NCBI RefSeq assembly: GCF_015221995.1
Contig: NZ_JADFFM010000001.1
Location: 2,976,001-3,040,000 of the forward strand
Length of the DNA: 64,000 nt
Direction of reading: 5' to 3'
Origin: Mucilaginibacter boryungensis
Lineage (GTDB): Bacteria > Bacteroidota > Bacteroidia > Sphingobacteriales > Sphingobacteriaceae
In this document: positions 25,638 to 33,185 of the stretch, in pieces
Position numbering within the stretch: position 1 is the stretch's first letter
Layout: each line of letters starts with the position of its first letter
Translations under genes and position numbers: made by a program
Notes under the pieces: model-generated
Databases searched by the model: none
Told to the model about the DNA's origin: nothing
Seen by the model: the letters and a program-made list of their open reading frames with translations, nothing else

Positions 25638-26123
25638 CTAACGTATAGTAGCCATTGGCGCGTTCCTGAAGTACATTAAAGCAGTGCGCAAACTATCTAA
25701 TTGTTCGGGCTGGATGTTTTTAACCGGGATATTAAACGAAGTCGCCATAGAGTCGATATCCCCTTTACGGTCGTTATAGGTTTGTACAATTACATCGTCG
25801 GCACGGGTATTTATTTTAATTATCCCGGCTGCGGTGGTTCCGGAATAATCCAGATCGTTAAAGCGCCGTAACTGACATGAAAAATATTCTTGCTTGCCGT
25901 TTTGGAAAGTTTTACGCAGGCGTAAAAAATAGTCTTCAGTTATCGTTAGCTCCCACTTTTTCAGTTTTATTTCTGCAGATGGATCGTAAATATGGCTTAG
26001 GGTCAGGTTGCTCCAATTTATTATTTGCTGCGCATCAGGTGCGGTTTTAAAGCCAGCCAGCAGCATGCAGCACACAAATACGGGTAATAATCTAAAAGGT
26101 TTTTGCAGAATTGAGTTTACCAT
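25638..26123 (-). CDS. Exported hypothetical protein
   Basis: A 161-residue protein with a signal peptide (MVNSILQKPFRLLPVFVCCMLLAGFKTA; it may be a lipoprotein at neither Cys). I start at the ATG at 26123; a start 17 codons upstream is in frame but would overlap the divergent gene. The mature part looks beta-rich (KLKKWELTITEDYFLRLRKTFQNGKQEYFSCQL) and ends in a charged helical stretch. I do not recognise the family. Confidence 0.7.
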   Translation of the reverse strand: MVNSILQKPFRLLPVFVCCMLLAGFKTAPDAQQIINWSNLTLSHIYDPSAEIKLKKWELTITEDYFLRLRKTFQNGKQEYFSCQLRRFNDLDYSGTTAAGIIKINTRADDVIVQTYNDRKGDIDSMATSFNIPVKNIQPEQLDSLRTALMYFRNAPMATIR

Positions 26124-26153
26124 GACAACACTTATCGGTACTAAGTTAATAAA

Positions 26154-26654
26154 ATGATAAATTTGCCCATGCAATTTTCTGAAAATTCAAGGGTATGGGT
26201 TTACCAGGCCGACAGGGAGCTATCGGCTGCCGAAACTGAGCAGATACAACAGCAACTGGACAGCTTTGCTACAGGCTGGACAGCACATAACCACCAGCTA
26301 AAAGCAAAAGCCGAGGTACGGTATAACCGTTTCCTGGTACTGATAGTAGATGAAAGCCAGGCAGGCGCCAGCGGTTGTTCCATTGATAAGTCAGTACATT
26401 TTATGCAGCATTTAGAAAAAGAATTTGGCGTTAATCTGTTCGACAGGTTTAACCTGGCTTATCGCGAGGGTGACGCCGTGGTTTCAGCCCCGCGCCATGC
26501 TTTTGAGGAGAAGATCAAGCAAAATGCCATTAACAAACAAACAATTGTGTTTAATAACATGGTTCAAAACTTAACCGAATTAAACACCAAATGGGAAGTA
26601 CCGTTTAAAGATAGCTGGCATATCCAGCTGTTTGGAGATTTGGTAAACAACTAA
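26154..26654 (+). CDS. Conserved Bacteroidota protein of unknown function (often labelled 'ABC transporter ATPase')
   Basis: A 166-residue soluble protein. The stretch SRVWVYQADRELSAAETEQI and the later LIVDESQAGASGCSIDKSVHFMQHLEKEFGVNLFDRF are typical of a small family found in Bacteroidota. Databases often name it 'ABC transporter ATPase', but it has no Walker motifs, so that name is wrong. The function is unknown. The ATG at 26169 (MQFSENS) is an equally good start. It is divergent from the exported protein gene at 26123, with a 30-base gap. Confidence 0.8.
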   Translation: MINLPMQFSENSRVWVYQADRELSAAETEQIQQQLDSFATGWTAHNHQLKAKAEVRYNRFLVLIVDESQAGASGCSIDKSVHFMQHLEKEFGVNLFDRFNLAYREGDAVVSAPRHAFEEKIKQNAINKQTIVFNNMVQNLTELNTKWEVPFKDSWHIQLFGDLVNN

Positions 26655-26720
26655 GCAAAGCTTAACGAATTCTAAAACCCCATACCTTACAAACGGTTAT
26701 GTTATAAATACCCTGTTTGT

Positions 26721-27011
26721 ATGTTTATTATCGACCTGAATTACATTGTACCACTCGACGAGTTGGACGTCCACATGGCCGACCATGTGAAATACCTGCG
26801 CAAGTATTATCGAAAAAACATTTTTGTAGCATCGGGACGTAAAGTACCGAGAACGGGCGGCATCATTCTGGCACTGGCCGATGACGCAGCAACCATGAAT
26901 AAGATCATCTGCGAGGACCCTTTCTATAAATATGAGCTGGCTGAATTTACAGTTATCGAATTTTTGACCTCGCAATATCACCCTGACCTAAAAACGTTTC
27001 TTGAGCGGTAG
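26721..27011 (+). CDS. YciI-family protein
   Basis: A 96-residue protein of the YciI/dimeric alpha-beta barrel family. Marks are the starting strand FIIDLNYIVPLDELDVHMADHVKYL with the conserved His, then FVASGRKVPRTGGIILALAD and the ending CEDPFYKYELAEFTVIEF. Members are small enzymes or enzyme-like proteins; some act in dehalogenation or ring cleavage, but most are untested. Confidence 0.9.
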   Translation: MFIIDLNYIVPLDELDVHMADHVKYLRKYYRKNIFVASGRKVPRTGGIILALADDAATMNKIICEDPFYKYELAEFTVIEFLTSQYHPDLKTFLER

Positions 27012-27076
27012 GTTGACCGGCAAACAATATCAAGCACAGTTGGTTAATCCATATTATTAACCAAACTTCAATTACA

Positions 27077-28387
27077 TTGTCTATCTCTAATAAATATAAA
27101 CTTATAGCAGTTTTCCTGCTGCTGTTTTTGGTATCTCCCGCCAGCGGCTTCTCTATTTTAGCGCACGAGGCTATTATTGATGCCGAGTGGGATAAACAAA
27201 TAAAACCTTTATTATTAAAAAAATACCCCGGGTCAACTGAAGAAGATCTTAAAAAGGCCCACTCCTACGCTTATGGCGGTTGCATGCTGCCCGACATGGG
27301 TTATATGCCATTCGGCGATCCCCTTTTTACCAATCTACTGCACTATGTGCGCAGCGGCGAATTTGTTTCTACGCTTATTGCCGAATCTCAAAATTTAAAT
27401 GACTATGCCTTCTCATTAGGTGTCCTGTCCCATTATATGGCCGATAAGTATGGCCACTCATTAGCCACCAACAAATCGGTGCCAATTTTTAATCGCAAAC
27501 TAAGGGCAAAATTCGGCGATGTAGTCACCTATGCCGACGACCATATATCACACACCCGGATGGAATTTGCATATGATGTGATACAAACAGCCCGAAGCAA
27601 TTATGCTACAACCGCATATCACGATTTTATTGGGTTCAACATGTCGCAACCCGTGGTTGAACGGGCGTTTGTGATAGTATATGGACAGGAGCTTAAATCG
27701 GTACTGCCCAATTTCCAGTCAAGTGTAGCTACATTCAGGTGGGGTGTGCGCGATCTTTTTCCGGCCATGATCAATAATGCCTGGAAAACCGAGCGCGATA
27801 CCATCCTGAAGATAAACCCCAAGGCAACACGCAAAAATTATAGATACCGGATGCCCCGCCGCATGTTTAATAAAGAGTTTGGCAGCGATTATAAACGCCC
27901 TGACTTTAAAGCCCGGGCAGTAGCATTTGTGATTAAAGTTTTGCCGAAAATTGGCCCGTTAAAAAAGTTTAAATTCAGATATCCCGGAATTGCTTGTGAA
28001 AAACTCTTTTTAAAGAGCATGGATACTACCCTTGCTTATTACACCAGGGCGTTACAAGCCGATCCGCAAACTGTGGTTTTCAAAAACATCGACTTTGATA
28101 CCGGTAAACCTACCGCGATGGCCGAATATAGCTTAGCTGACATGACTTATGACCAGTTACTGCTTAAGCTTCAGGATGATAAGTTTGCTCACCTAACGTA
28201 TCCCTTACAGCAAAATATCTTAACTTATTATAACAATATTGATAGTGTAAAATTAGCGCAGGCCCCATCCGGCAACGGTAAAAAAATTTATGAAGCGCTT
28301 GATGCCCTAAAAGCTTTAAACCTCAAAAATGGAACTCAGTTTAAACCCGGTCCCGCTATTAACAGACGGTCAGCAGAAAACAAATAA
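27077..28387 (+). CDS. Zinc-dependent phospholipase C-like secreted protein
   Basis: A 436-residue protein. The start is a TTG at 27077, giving the signal peptide MSISNKYKLIAVFLLLFLVSPASGFS. The N-terminal half has the His- and Asp-rich pattern of the zinc-dependent phospholipase C family (ILAHEAIIDAEW, GGCMLPDMGY, HYVRSGEF, LGVLSHYMADKYGHSLA, DDHISHTRMEFAYD), which together supply the ligands for several zinc ions. The second half is basic and less conserved. Such proteins are common in Bacteroidota and poorly studied; lipid cleavage is likely but unproven here. Confidence 0.85.
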   Translation: MSISNKYKLIAVFLLLFLVSPASGFSILAHEAIIDAEWDKQIKPLLLKKYPGSTEEDLKKAHSYAYGGCMLPDMGYMPFGDPLFTNLLHYVRSGEFVSTLIAESQNLNDYAFSLGVLSHYMADKYGHSLATNKSVPIFNRKLRAKFGDVVTYADDHISHTRMEFAYDVIQTARSNYATTAYHDFIGFNMSQPVVERAFVIVYGQELKSVLPNFQSSVATFRWGVRDLFPAMINNAWKTERDTILKINPKATRKNYRYRMPRRMFNKEFGSDYKRPDFKARAVAFVIKVLPKIGPLKKFKFRYPGIACEKLFLKSMDTTLAYYTRALQADPQTVVFKNIDFDTGKPTAMAEYSLADMTYDQLLLKLQDDKFAHLTYPLQQNILTYYNNIDSVKLAQAPSGNGKKIYEALDALKALNLKNGTQFKPGPAINRRSAENK

Positions 28388-28472
28388 CTCAGCATAATAA
28401 ATGGCTGCTGGATACAGCAATGCCTAAAATTGACTTTAATAAGCCAATTCACTTATACATTTACAAAACTAT

Positions 28473-28817
28473 TCAATTGTTATTGCCCTTACTCCAATGG
28501 TAAACTTTGCCTTCGGCATTTATATAAATAGCTGTTGCGTTTTTATATACATTGGTTGCTAAACCCTGGGTAACTTGTAATTGGCTGTTGCCTGTAGTAA
28601 AAAGAGACCCCGTTGATCCAGGGATTGCTGTAACATGATCGTACCAAAGTATTTCGCCTTTATCGCCATCAGATGTTATTTCGGTTGGCTTTCCAAATTT
28701 TGCTACTACCTGTTGCTTTGATGCACCGATGTACGAATTTAATAGTTTAGTTTGCGACGAGCATGAGACCATACCCAACATGCCCATACCCAATAATAAG
28801 GTTTGAAAATTTTTCAT
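28473..28817 (-). CDS. Small lipoprotein with BamE/SmpA-like fold
   Basis: A 114-residue lipoprotein with the lipobox GMVSC at about residues 15-19. The mature part begins YIGASKQQVVAKFGKPTEI and goes on to ILWYDHV and YINAEGKVYHW, which is the usual BamE/SmpA-like pattern (helix-loop-'GxPxx', then strands). In Proteobacteria BamE is part of the outer-membrane assembly machine. Here the fold is a guess by eye and the role is open. Confidence 0.75.
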   Translation of the reverse strand: MKNFQTLLLGMGMLGMVSCSSQTKLLNSYIGASKQQVVAKFGKPTEITSDGDKGEILWYDHVTAIPGSTGSLFTTGNSQLQVTQGLATNVYKNATAIYINAEGKVYHWSKGNNN

Positions 28818-28940
28818 TGTGGAATAATTAAATGATTACTGTTGGGCGGTATAACTCTGATAAGCAGTTACTTTTATAAAAGTATGTAACGTTTCCTAAT
28901 TAACCAAATACAAACAACACAATGTTTAACGGCAGTTATC

Positions 28941-29333
28941 TTATAAAATAGCACCACTATTATTTTGGAAGTGGGCTACTTTTAGTTCAAACATTTCGGC
29001 TATTTTGCTTGCGCGCCACTTGGCTTCTTCGGCTTTGGGGCCGGTAAATAGTTCGTCAACAGTTTCGGTGAACAGGCTTATCCAGCGTACAAAATGCTGG
29101 TGCCCCACAGGCAAAGTAGCATGCGGTGGGAAAGGGCGGCCGCTGTAGGTATGCTCGCCCAGCAGGGTAGTTTGCCAAAAGCTGTACATCTTTTCCAGGT
29201 GTTGCGGCCAGCGGTCTTCAATCCGGGCGTTGAATACCGGGCCAAGCAATTCATCTCCGCGCACTTTGGTGTAAAAACCATCAACCAGTTGCTTCACATC
29301 ATCCAGATTTAATATCTCCTGCTGCCCTTCCAT
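28941..29333 (-). CDS. Group III truncated haemoglobin
   Basis: A 130-residue globin. The B/E region has VDGFYTKVRGDELLGPVFNARI and WPQHLEKMYSFWQTTLLGEHTYSGRPFPPHATLPVGHQHFVRW. The proximal His is in GHQHF, and the Phe-Tyr, Trp and 'YSGRPFxPH' pattern is characteristic of group III. These bind haem and handle oxygen or nitric oxide. It is a single gene with its own promoter box. Confidence 0.93.
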   Translation of the reverse strand: MEGQQEILNLDDVKQLVDGFYTKVRGDELLGPVFNARIEDRWPQHLEKMYSFWQTTLLGEHTYSGRPFPPHATLPVGHQHFVRWISLFTETVDELFTGPKAEEAKWRASKIAEMFELKVAHFQNNSGAIL

Positions 29334-29354
29334 AGCTATTCTTTAATTTAAGGA

Positions 29355-29362
29355 CAAAATTA
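29355..29362 (-). promoter_or_regulatory. Putative -7 promoter box of the globin gene
   Basis: The minus strand reads TAATTTTG, an exact TAnnTTTG match, 22 bases upstream of the ATG at 29333. Confidence 0.4.
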
Positions 29363-29419
29363 AGCGTTTTAAGCGAGGTTTATGGTAATTGGCGGGTCAA
29401 AATATCACTACCTTATTTT

Positions 29420-29505
29420 TGTCATTACGAGCGCTAGCGTGGCCATCTCATGGTGTGTAAATCAATCTATGAGATTACCGCGTTGCTACGCTTCTCGCAA
29501 TGACA
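29420..29505. repeat. Dispersed palindromic repeat, family A, copy 1
   Basis: An 86-bp element that begins TGTCATTACGAG and ends CTCGCAATGACA, with internal arms around ATCTCAT / ATGAGAT. It is very similar over its whole length to 51570-51655. It lies 8 bases after the 3' end of mtgA. It looks like a REP-type or small non-autonomous element. Confidence 0.8.
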
Positions 29506-29513
29506 TTGCAGAT

Positions 29514-30203
29514 TTAAAAATCCATAGGCCCTAACCGGCGCATATTTTTCAAAATAAGATATTGGTGATGCCGCACACGGTAATCGGGATTGGTGGGCGA
29601 CCAATGCAGCGGATTAGGAAATATGGATGCTATAGCTGCTGATTCGCGCTTACTGAGCTGCGAAGCGTGTTTGTGGTAATAATTTTGAGCAGCCGCTTCT
29701 ATGCCGTATATGCCATCACCCATTTCAATCTCGTTCAGGTATACCTCCATAATGCGTTTCTTGCTCCAAAACACTTCTATCAGCATCGTAAACCAGGCTT
29801 CAAAGGCTTTACGGACATAAGAGCGTCCCGGCCACAGGAAAACGTTCTTGGCAGTCTGCTGCGATATGGTACTACCCCCTATCAATTTGTGGCTATGGGC
29901 ATTCTTATCAATAGCTTTTTCCATTGCGGCAAAATCGAACCCATAATGTGCCAAAAACTTCTGATCTTCGGCTGCAACAGCAGCGCGCTTCATCGGCTCG
30001 GCAATGGAATCAAAATCAACCCAGTGCTTATCTATTTTCCATTCTTTGCCATCGGCCTTACGCTCGAAGCCGCGGGTAATCATCAGCCACGTAACCGGCG
30101 GACTAACAAAACGGTATAGCAAAACCATTAACAAGCTTATTCCCACAAAAAGGATAAAAGCAAGTTTAACAATGCGCCATATAAGTTTCCAAATACCGTT
30201 CAT
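29514..30203 (-). CDS. mtgA: Monofunctional biosynthetic peptidoglycan transglycosylase
   Basis: A 229-residue inner-membrane enzyme that polymerises lipid II into glycan strands. It has one membrane helix (about 10-32) and a GT51 domain with the catalytic Glu in AAEDQKFLAHYGFD, GGSTISQQTAKNVFLW, and KKRIMEVYLNEIEMGDGIYGIEAAAQNYY. There is no transpeptidase domain, as expected for MtgA. I use the ATG at 30203; the 14 residues upstream would reach into a repeat. Confidence 0.94.
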   Translation of the reverse strand: MNGIWKLIWRIVKLAFILFVGISLLMVLLYRFVSPPVTWLMITRGFERKADGKEWKIDKHWVDFDSIAEPMKRAAVAAEDQKFLAHYGFDFAAMEKAIDKNAHSHKLIGGSTISQQTAKNVFLWPGRSYVRKAFEAWFTMLIEVFWSKKRIMEVYLNEIEMGDGIYGIEAAAQNYYHKHASQLSKRESAAIASIFPNPLHWSPTNPDYRVRHHQYLILKNMRRLGPMDF

Positions 30204-30261
30204 GCTGTGAAAATAGTTTTTTGATTGCGAAGTGCGAAATGTCAATTGCGAAATTTTAAGG

Positions 30262-30349
30262 CGTCATGCCGAACTTGTTTCGGCATCTCATCATAAGGTT
30301 CTCGTAAAGTAATTTGCAAGTGGGATGCCGAAACAAGTTCGGCATGACG
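30262..30349. repeat. Dispersed palindromic repeat, family B
   Basis: An 88-bp element with perfect 26-bp inverted arms (30262-30287 and 30324-30349), starting CGTCATGCCGAAC and ending GTTCGGCATGACG, around a 36-base centre. It lies between mtgA and the rplI terminator. Only one copy is seen in this window. Confidence 0.8.
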
Positions 30350-30358
30350 TAAGCACAT

Positions 30359-30394
30359 AAAAAAAGCGTCCCGAAAATTCGGGACGCTTTTTTT
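30359..30394. terminator. Terminator after rplI (bidirectional)
   Basis: Arms AAAAAAAGCGTCCCGAA and its complement at 30359-30375 and 30378-30394 give a long stem with A- and T-runs at either end. It ends the leftward rpsF-rpsR-rplI operon. Confidence 0.9.
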
Positions 30395-30397
30395 ATT

Positions 30398-30425
30398 ATT
30401 TTGCAATCGGCATTCCGCCTTTCGC
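30398..30425. repeat. 28-bp dispersed motif, copy 1
   Basis: On the minus strand it reads GCGAAAGGCGGAATGCC and then GATTGCAAAAT. It differs at only two positions from 51525-51552. Both copies lie between a gene end and a terminator. Confidence 0.65.
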
Positions 30426-30432
30426 ATTTAAC

Positions 30433-30876
30433 TTACTCAGCTACCACTTCAAACGGCACCTGAACTTTAACCTCTTTGTGCAGGTTAAGGTTGGCAACAT
30501 ATTCACCAACAAATTTAGGGTCTGTTTCAAAAGTGATGCGGCGACGGTCGACTTCAAAGCCTTGTTTCTTCAACGCATCAGCCACCTGAATGGTATTGAT
30601 AGCACCGAAGATCTTACCGCTTTCACCGGCTTTAGCGCCGATAGTAAGTTTCACGCCTTCTAATTTAGCAGCAATAGCATCGGCATCCTTACGGATCTTC
30701 TCTTGCTTAAACTGTGCTTGTTTAATATTCTCAGCTAATACTTTACGTGCTGATTCGGTTGCTAACTGGGCAAATCCCTGTGGGATAAGATAGTTGCGGC
30801 CGTAACCTGGTTTTACGTTTACGATATCGTCTTTCTCACCAAGGTTTTTGATATCCTGTTTTAAAATAACTTCCAT
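30433..30876 (-). CDS. rplI: 50S ribosomal protein L9
   Basis: A 147-residue protein with the usual L9 start MEVILKQDIKNLGEKDDIVNVKPGYGRNYLIPQGFA (N domain), a long connecting helix and a C domain with FGAINTIQVADALKKQGFEVDRR. It binds 23S rRNA near the L1 stalk. It is the last gene of the rpsF-rpsR-rplI operon. Confidence 0.98.
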   Translation of the reverse strand: MEVILKQDIKNLGEKDDIVNVKPGYGRNYLIPQGFAQLATESARKVLAENIKQAQFKQEKIRKDADAIAAKLEGVKLTIGAKAGESGKIFGAINTIQVADALKKQGFEVDRRRITFETDPKFVGEYVANLNLHKEVKVQVPFEVVAE

Positions 30877-30894
30877 TGTTTAAACCTCCTCAGA

Positions 30895-31158
30895 TTATTT
30901 TAGTGAGTCCGTAACGTACGGTAATAAACCAATATGGCGAGAGCGTTTAACCGCCTGGGCCACTTTACGCTGAAACTTCAGTGAAGTACCTGTTAAACGG
31001 CGTGGTAAAAGTTTACCCTGGTCGTTCACAAATTTCAAAAGGAAGTTCGCGTCTTTGTAATCGATATACTTAATACCGTTCTTTTTAAAACGGCAGTATT
31101 TTTTACGGTTATCGTCCACCTTGGGAGCAGTAACGTATTGAATTTGTTCGTTTGCCAT
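30895..31158 (-). CDS. rpsR: 30S ribosomal protein S18
   Basis: An 87-residue protein with the S18 core: KKYCRFKKNGIKYIDYKDANFLLKFV, then GKLLPRRLTGTSLKFQRKVAQAVKRSRHIGLLPYV. It pairs with S6 in the small subunit. The middle gene of the operon, 3 bases after rpsF and 18 before rplI. Confidence 0.98.
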   Translation of the reverse strand: MANEQIQYVTAPKVDDNRKKYCRFKKNGIKYIDYKDANFLLKFVNDQGKLLPRRLTGTSLKFQRKVAQAVKRSRHIGLLPYVTDSLK

Positions 31159-31161
31159 CAG

Positions 31162-31524
31162 TTATGCCTCCTCGGTTTTAGCTGCAGGTTTTTTGTTAAA
31201 TGCACCGCTGCGTTTTTTCTCGTTGTAAGCTACTGCATGCTTATCTAACGCAATGGTAAGGAAACGTACTACGCGTTCGTCACGCTTAAGCTCCACTTCC
31301 AGTTTACTGATCAGTTCACCCGGAGCCTTGTATTCTGTAAGGTGATAGTACCCGGTCGATTTTTTTTGAATCGGGTACGCAAGTTTTCTCAGACCCCAAT
31401 TATCCTCCTGGATAATTTCGGCTCCGTTATCGGTCAAGATCTTGCTGAATTTGGCAATTACCTCTTTCGCAGCATCTTCTGATAACAACGGGGTCAGAAT
31501 GATTACGGTTTCGTACTGTTGCAT
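31162..31524 (-). CDS. rpsF: 30S ribosomal protein S6
   Basis: A 120-residue protein with the S6 fold: MQQYETVIILTPLLSEDAAKEVIAKF, then NWGLRKLAYPIQKKSTGYYHL and LELKRDERVVRFLTIAL, and a basic, Ala-rich tail. It forms a dimer with S18 on the 16S rRNA. The first gene of the operon, with a promoter box and a small hairpin in its leader. Confidence 0.98.
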   Translation of the reverse strand: MQQYETVIILTPLLSEDAAKEVIAKFSKILTDNGAEIIQEDNWGLRKLAYPIQKKSTGYYHLTEYKAPGELISKLEVELKRDERVVRFLTIALDKHAVAYNEKKRSGAFNKKPAAKTEEA

Positions 31525-31547
31525 TTTAATACTTTGTTTTTAAAAAT

Positions 31548-31563
31548 CCCCTTCTAAACGGGG
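31548..31563 (-). promoter_or_regulatory. Hairpin in the rpsF leader
   Basis: On the minus strand CCCC (31560-31563) can pair with GGGG (31548-31551), followed by ATTTTT. It lies at or just after the likely transcription start. It might be a 5' stabiliser or a weak attenuator; it does not look like the known S6:S18 leader motif. Confidence 0.35.
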
Positions 31564-31566
31564 ACG

Positions 31567-31574
31567 CAAATGTA
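31567..31574 (-). promoter_or_regulatory. Putative -7 promoter box of the rpsF operon
   Basis: The minus strand reads TACATTTG, an exact TAnnTTTG match, 43 bases upstream of the rpsF ATG. The same eight bases precede tRNA-Phe. Confidence 0.5.
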
Positions 31575-31740
31575 GCAAGATATTTTTGTTTATCAAAGTG
31601 TTGATTTCAAATTGTTTGAACAGGGATCGACCTCCGATCAAGCATGTTCTTACGGTTTATTATTTCTTTCTCAAAATCCCCCATCGGGTAGGGGAGGTAT
31701 CTGAATAGGATTTGAGTATCCGGGTAATCATGTTCATCGG

Positions 31741-32040
31741 TCTAATCGTGGTTCAGACATGGGCGTTCCCGTAGCCGGGCGGGCTTTCCACTCATACGCC
31801 TGCAGGCCTTAGGCGCAGGGCCGGTATCCGTTTCAATCCCTAACGCGGGGACTCACCCGGTCGGCGCTACGCTGAACCATCCTCTTTCCGCCGCAGGCGA
31901 AGAGAGGGTCGACAAGTGCAACGATGTCGGGGTTAGTCCGCGATAGGGATAGCAGTGAAAAGCCTGGAATGAAGCGCAGCGAAATGAGGACTTGTAACGG
32001 ATAGCCCGGGCCGCAGGCATCGTCAAAAAATAGGCCTAAA
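31741..32040. other. GC-rich fold-back element of unknown nature
   Basis: A region much richer in G and C than its surroundings, in the 839-base gap between rpsF and scoB. It has nested inverted arms: TATCCGTTTCAA (31825-31836) with 31992-32003, and ATCCCTAACGCGG (31836-31848) with 31938-31950, each with one mismatch. It also has the palindrome GCCTGCAGGC. A 92-residue minus-strand ORF (31833-32111) covers part of it, but I do not trust it. It may be a structured RNA or a repeated element. The rest of the gap is AT-rich with no gene. Confidence 0.55.
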
Positions 32041-32363
32041 CCACCCCCTTCACAACCCTGAAAAACAACCAAAAGCGCACAACCCATACAGAAAAGATTT
32101 CTGTATTTCAATAAAGAAATTTTTATAAATTATTTATATTCAGATATTAACACATTTTTAATAAACTTAAAGTTTAATATATAGTAAAAATAATTTTTAC
32201 AGACCTCTCCCCCTATTTCCAATTAAAGTAACACTTTAAATTGTAATTCCCAGCATAAAAAATGGTACCTGATATGCCCGAAAGCATAAACAAAATCGCA
32301 TCTTTGTTTAACCAATATCGCGTCTTGTCAACAGGCATTTGGCGCGCTTACAAACCAATTTTT

Positions 32364-33020
32364 ATGTTAGATAAACAAGGTATAGCCAAACGTATAGCAC
32401 GCGAAATTAAGGATGGATATTACGTTAACCTGGGCATTGGTATCCCTACCCTGGTGGCCAATTATATCCCCGAAAATATTGATGTGGTGTTGCAATCAGA
32501 GAACGGTTTACTGGGCATGGGCCCCTTCCCTTTTGCCGGAGAGGAGGACCCCGATACCATCAACGCGGGCAAGCAAACTATCACTATTTTGCCGGGCTCA
32601 GCCATCTTCGATTCGGCCATGAGCTTTGGGATGATCCGCGCGAAAAAGGTAAACCTTACCATTCTGGGCGCCATGGAAGTTTCAGAGAACGGCGATATAG
32701 CCAACTGGAAAATTCCGGGTAAAATGGTGAAAGGCATGGGCGGTGCCATGGACCTGGTGGCCAGCGCCGAGAACATTATTGTAGCCATGCAACATGTAAA
32801 CAAAGCCGGCGAAAGCAAACTGCTCCCCGCCTGTACCCTGCCCCTCACCGGCGTAAACTGCGTTAAAAAAATTGTGACTGAACTGGCCGTTTTAGACGTA
32901 TTACCCGAAGGCGGGTTTAAATTACTGGAGCGCGCGCCGGGCATCAGCGTAGAAGAGATAAAACAGGCTACCGCCGGTAAACTGATCATCGAGGGTGAGA
33001 TACCGGAGATGGTGTTGTAA
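32364..33020 (+). CDS. scoB: 3-oxoacid CoA-transferase subunit B
   Basis: A 218-residue protein that fits subunit B of succinyl-CoA:3-ketoacid CoA-transferase. It starts IAKRIAREIKDGYYVNLGIGIPTLVANYIP and has the catalytic glutamate in LQSENGLLGMGPFP, then NAGKQTITILPGSAIFDS, GGAMDLV and a C-terminal LLERAPGISVEEI. I use the ATG at 32364; the 34 extra residues upstream are unlike the family. The enzyme moves CoA between succinyl-CoA and acetoacetate. Subunit A, usually adjacent, is not in this window. Confidence 0.93.
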   Translation: MLDKQGIAKRIAREIKDGYYVNLGIGIPTLVANYIPENIDVVLQSENGLLGMGPFPFAGEEDPDTINAGKQTITILPGSAIFDSAMSFGMIRAKKVNLTILGAMEVSENGDIANWKIPGKMVKGMGGAMDLVASAENIIVAMQHVNKAGESKLLPACTLPLTGVNCVKKIVTELAVLDVLPEGGFKLLERAPGISVEEIKQATAGKLIIEGEIPEMVL

Positions 33021-33052
33021 TTTCGGAATTTCGATTTCGGGTTTTATAAATC

Positions 33053-33140
33053 ATGTCATTTCGACCAGCGGGAGAAATTTTATATAAGAAGCCGGTCTAC
33101 ACGTATAAGATTTCTCCTCGTTCCTCGTTCGAAATGACAT
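33053..33140. repeat. Dispersed palindromic repeat, family C
   Basis: An 88-bp element with perfect 12-bp ends ATGTCATTTCGA and TCGAAATGACAT, and an inner match AGAAAT / ATTTCT. It lies between scoB and its terminator. Only one copy is seen in this window. Confidence 0.75.
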
Positions 33141-33148
33141 TCAAAATA

Positions 33149-33170
33149 AAAGGCCGCTTTCGCGGCCTTT
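33149..33170. terminator. Bidirectional terminator between scoB and manA
   Basis: A 9-bp stem AAAGGCCGC / GCGGCCTTT with the loop TTTC, between two convergent genes. Confidence 0.85.
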
Positions 33171-33185
33171 CCAAACTAATCTCTA

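Noticed and set aside
26154..26654. ABC transporter ATPase
   Set aside because: The common database name does not fit: the protein is 166 residues and has no Walker A, signature or Walker B motif.
31833..32111. 92-residue minus-strand ORF MKYRNLFCMG... over the GC-rich element
   Set aside because: It runs through the complementary arms of the fold-back region, has no recognisable domain, and its Arg/Pro/Gly make-up is explained by the GC-rich DNA.
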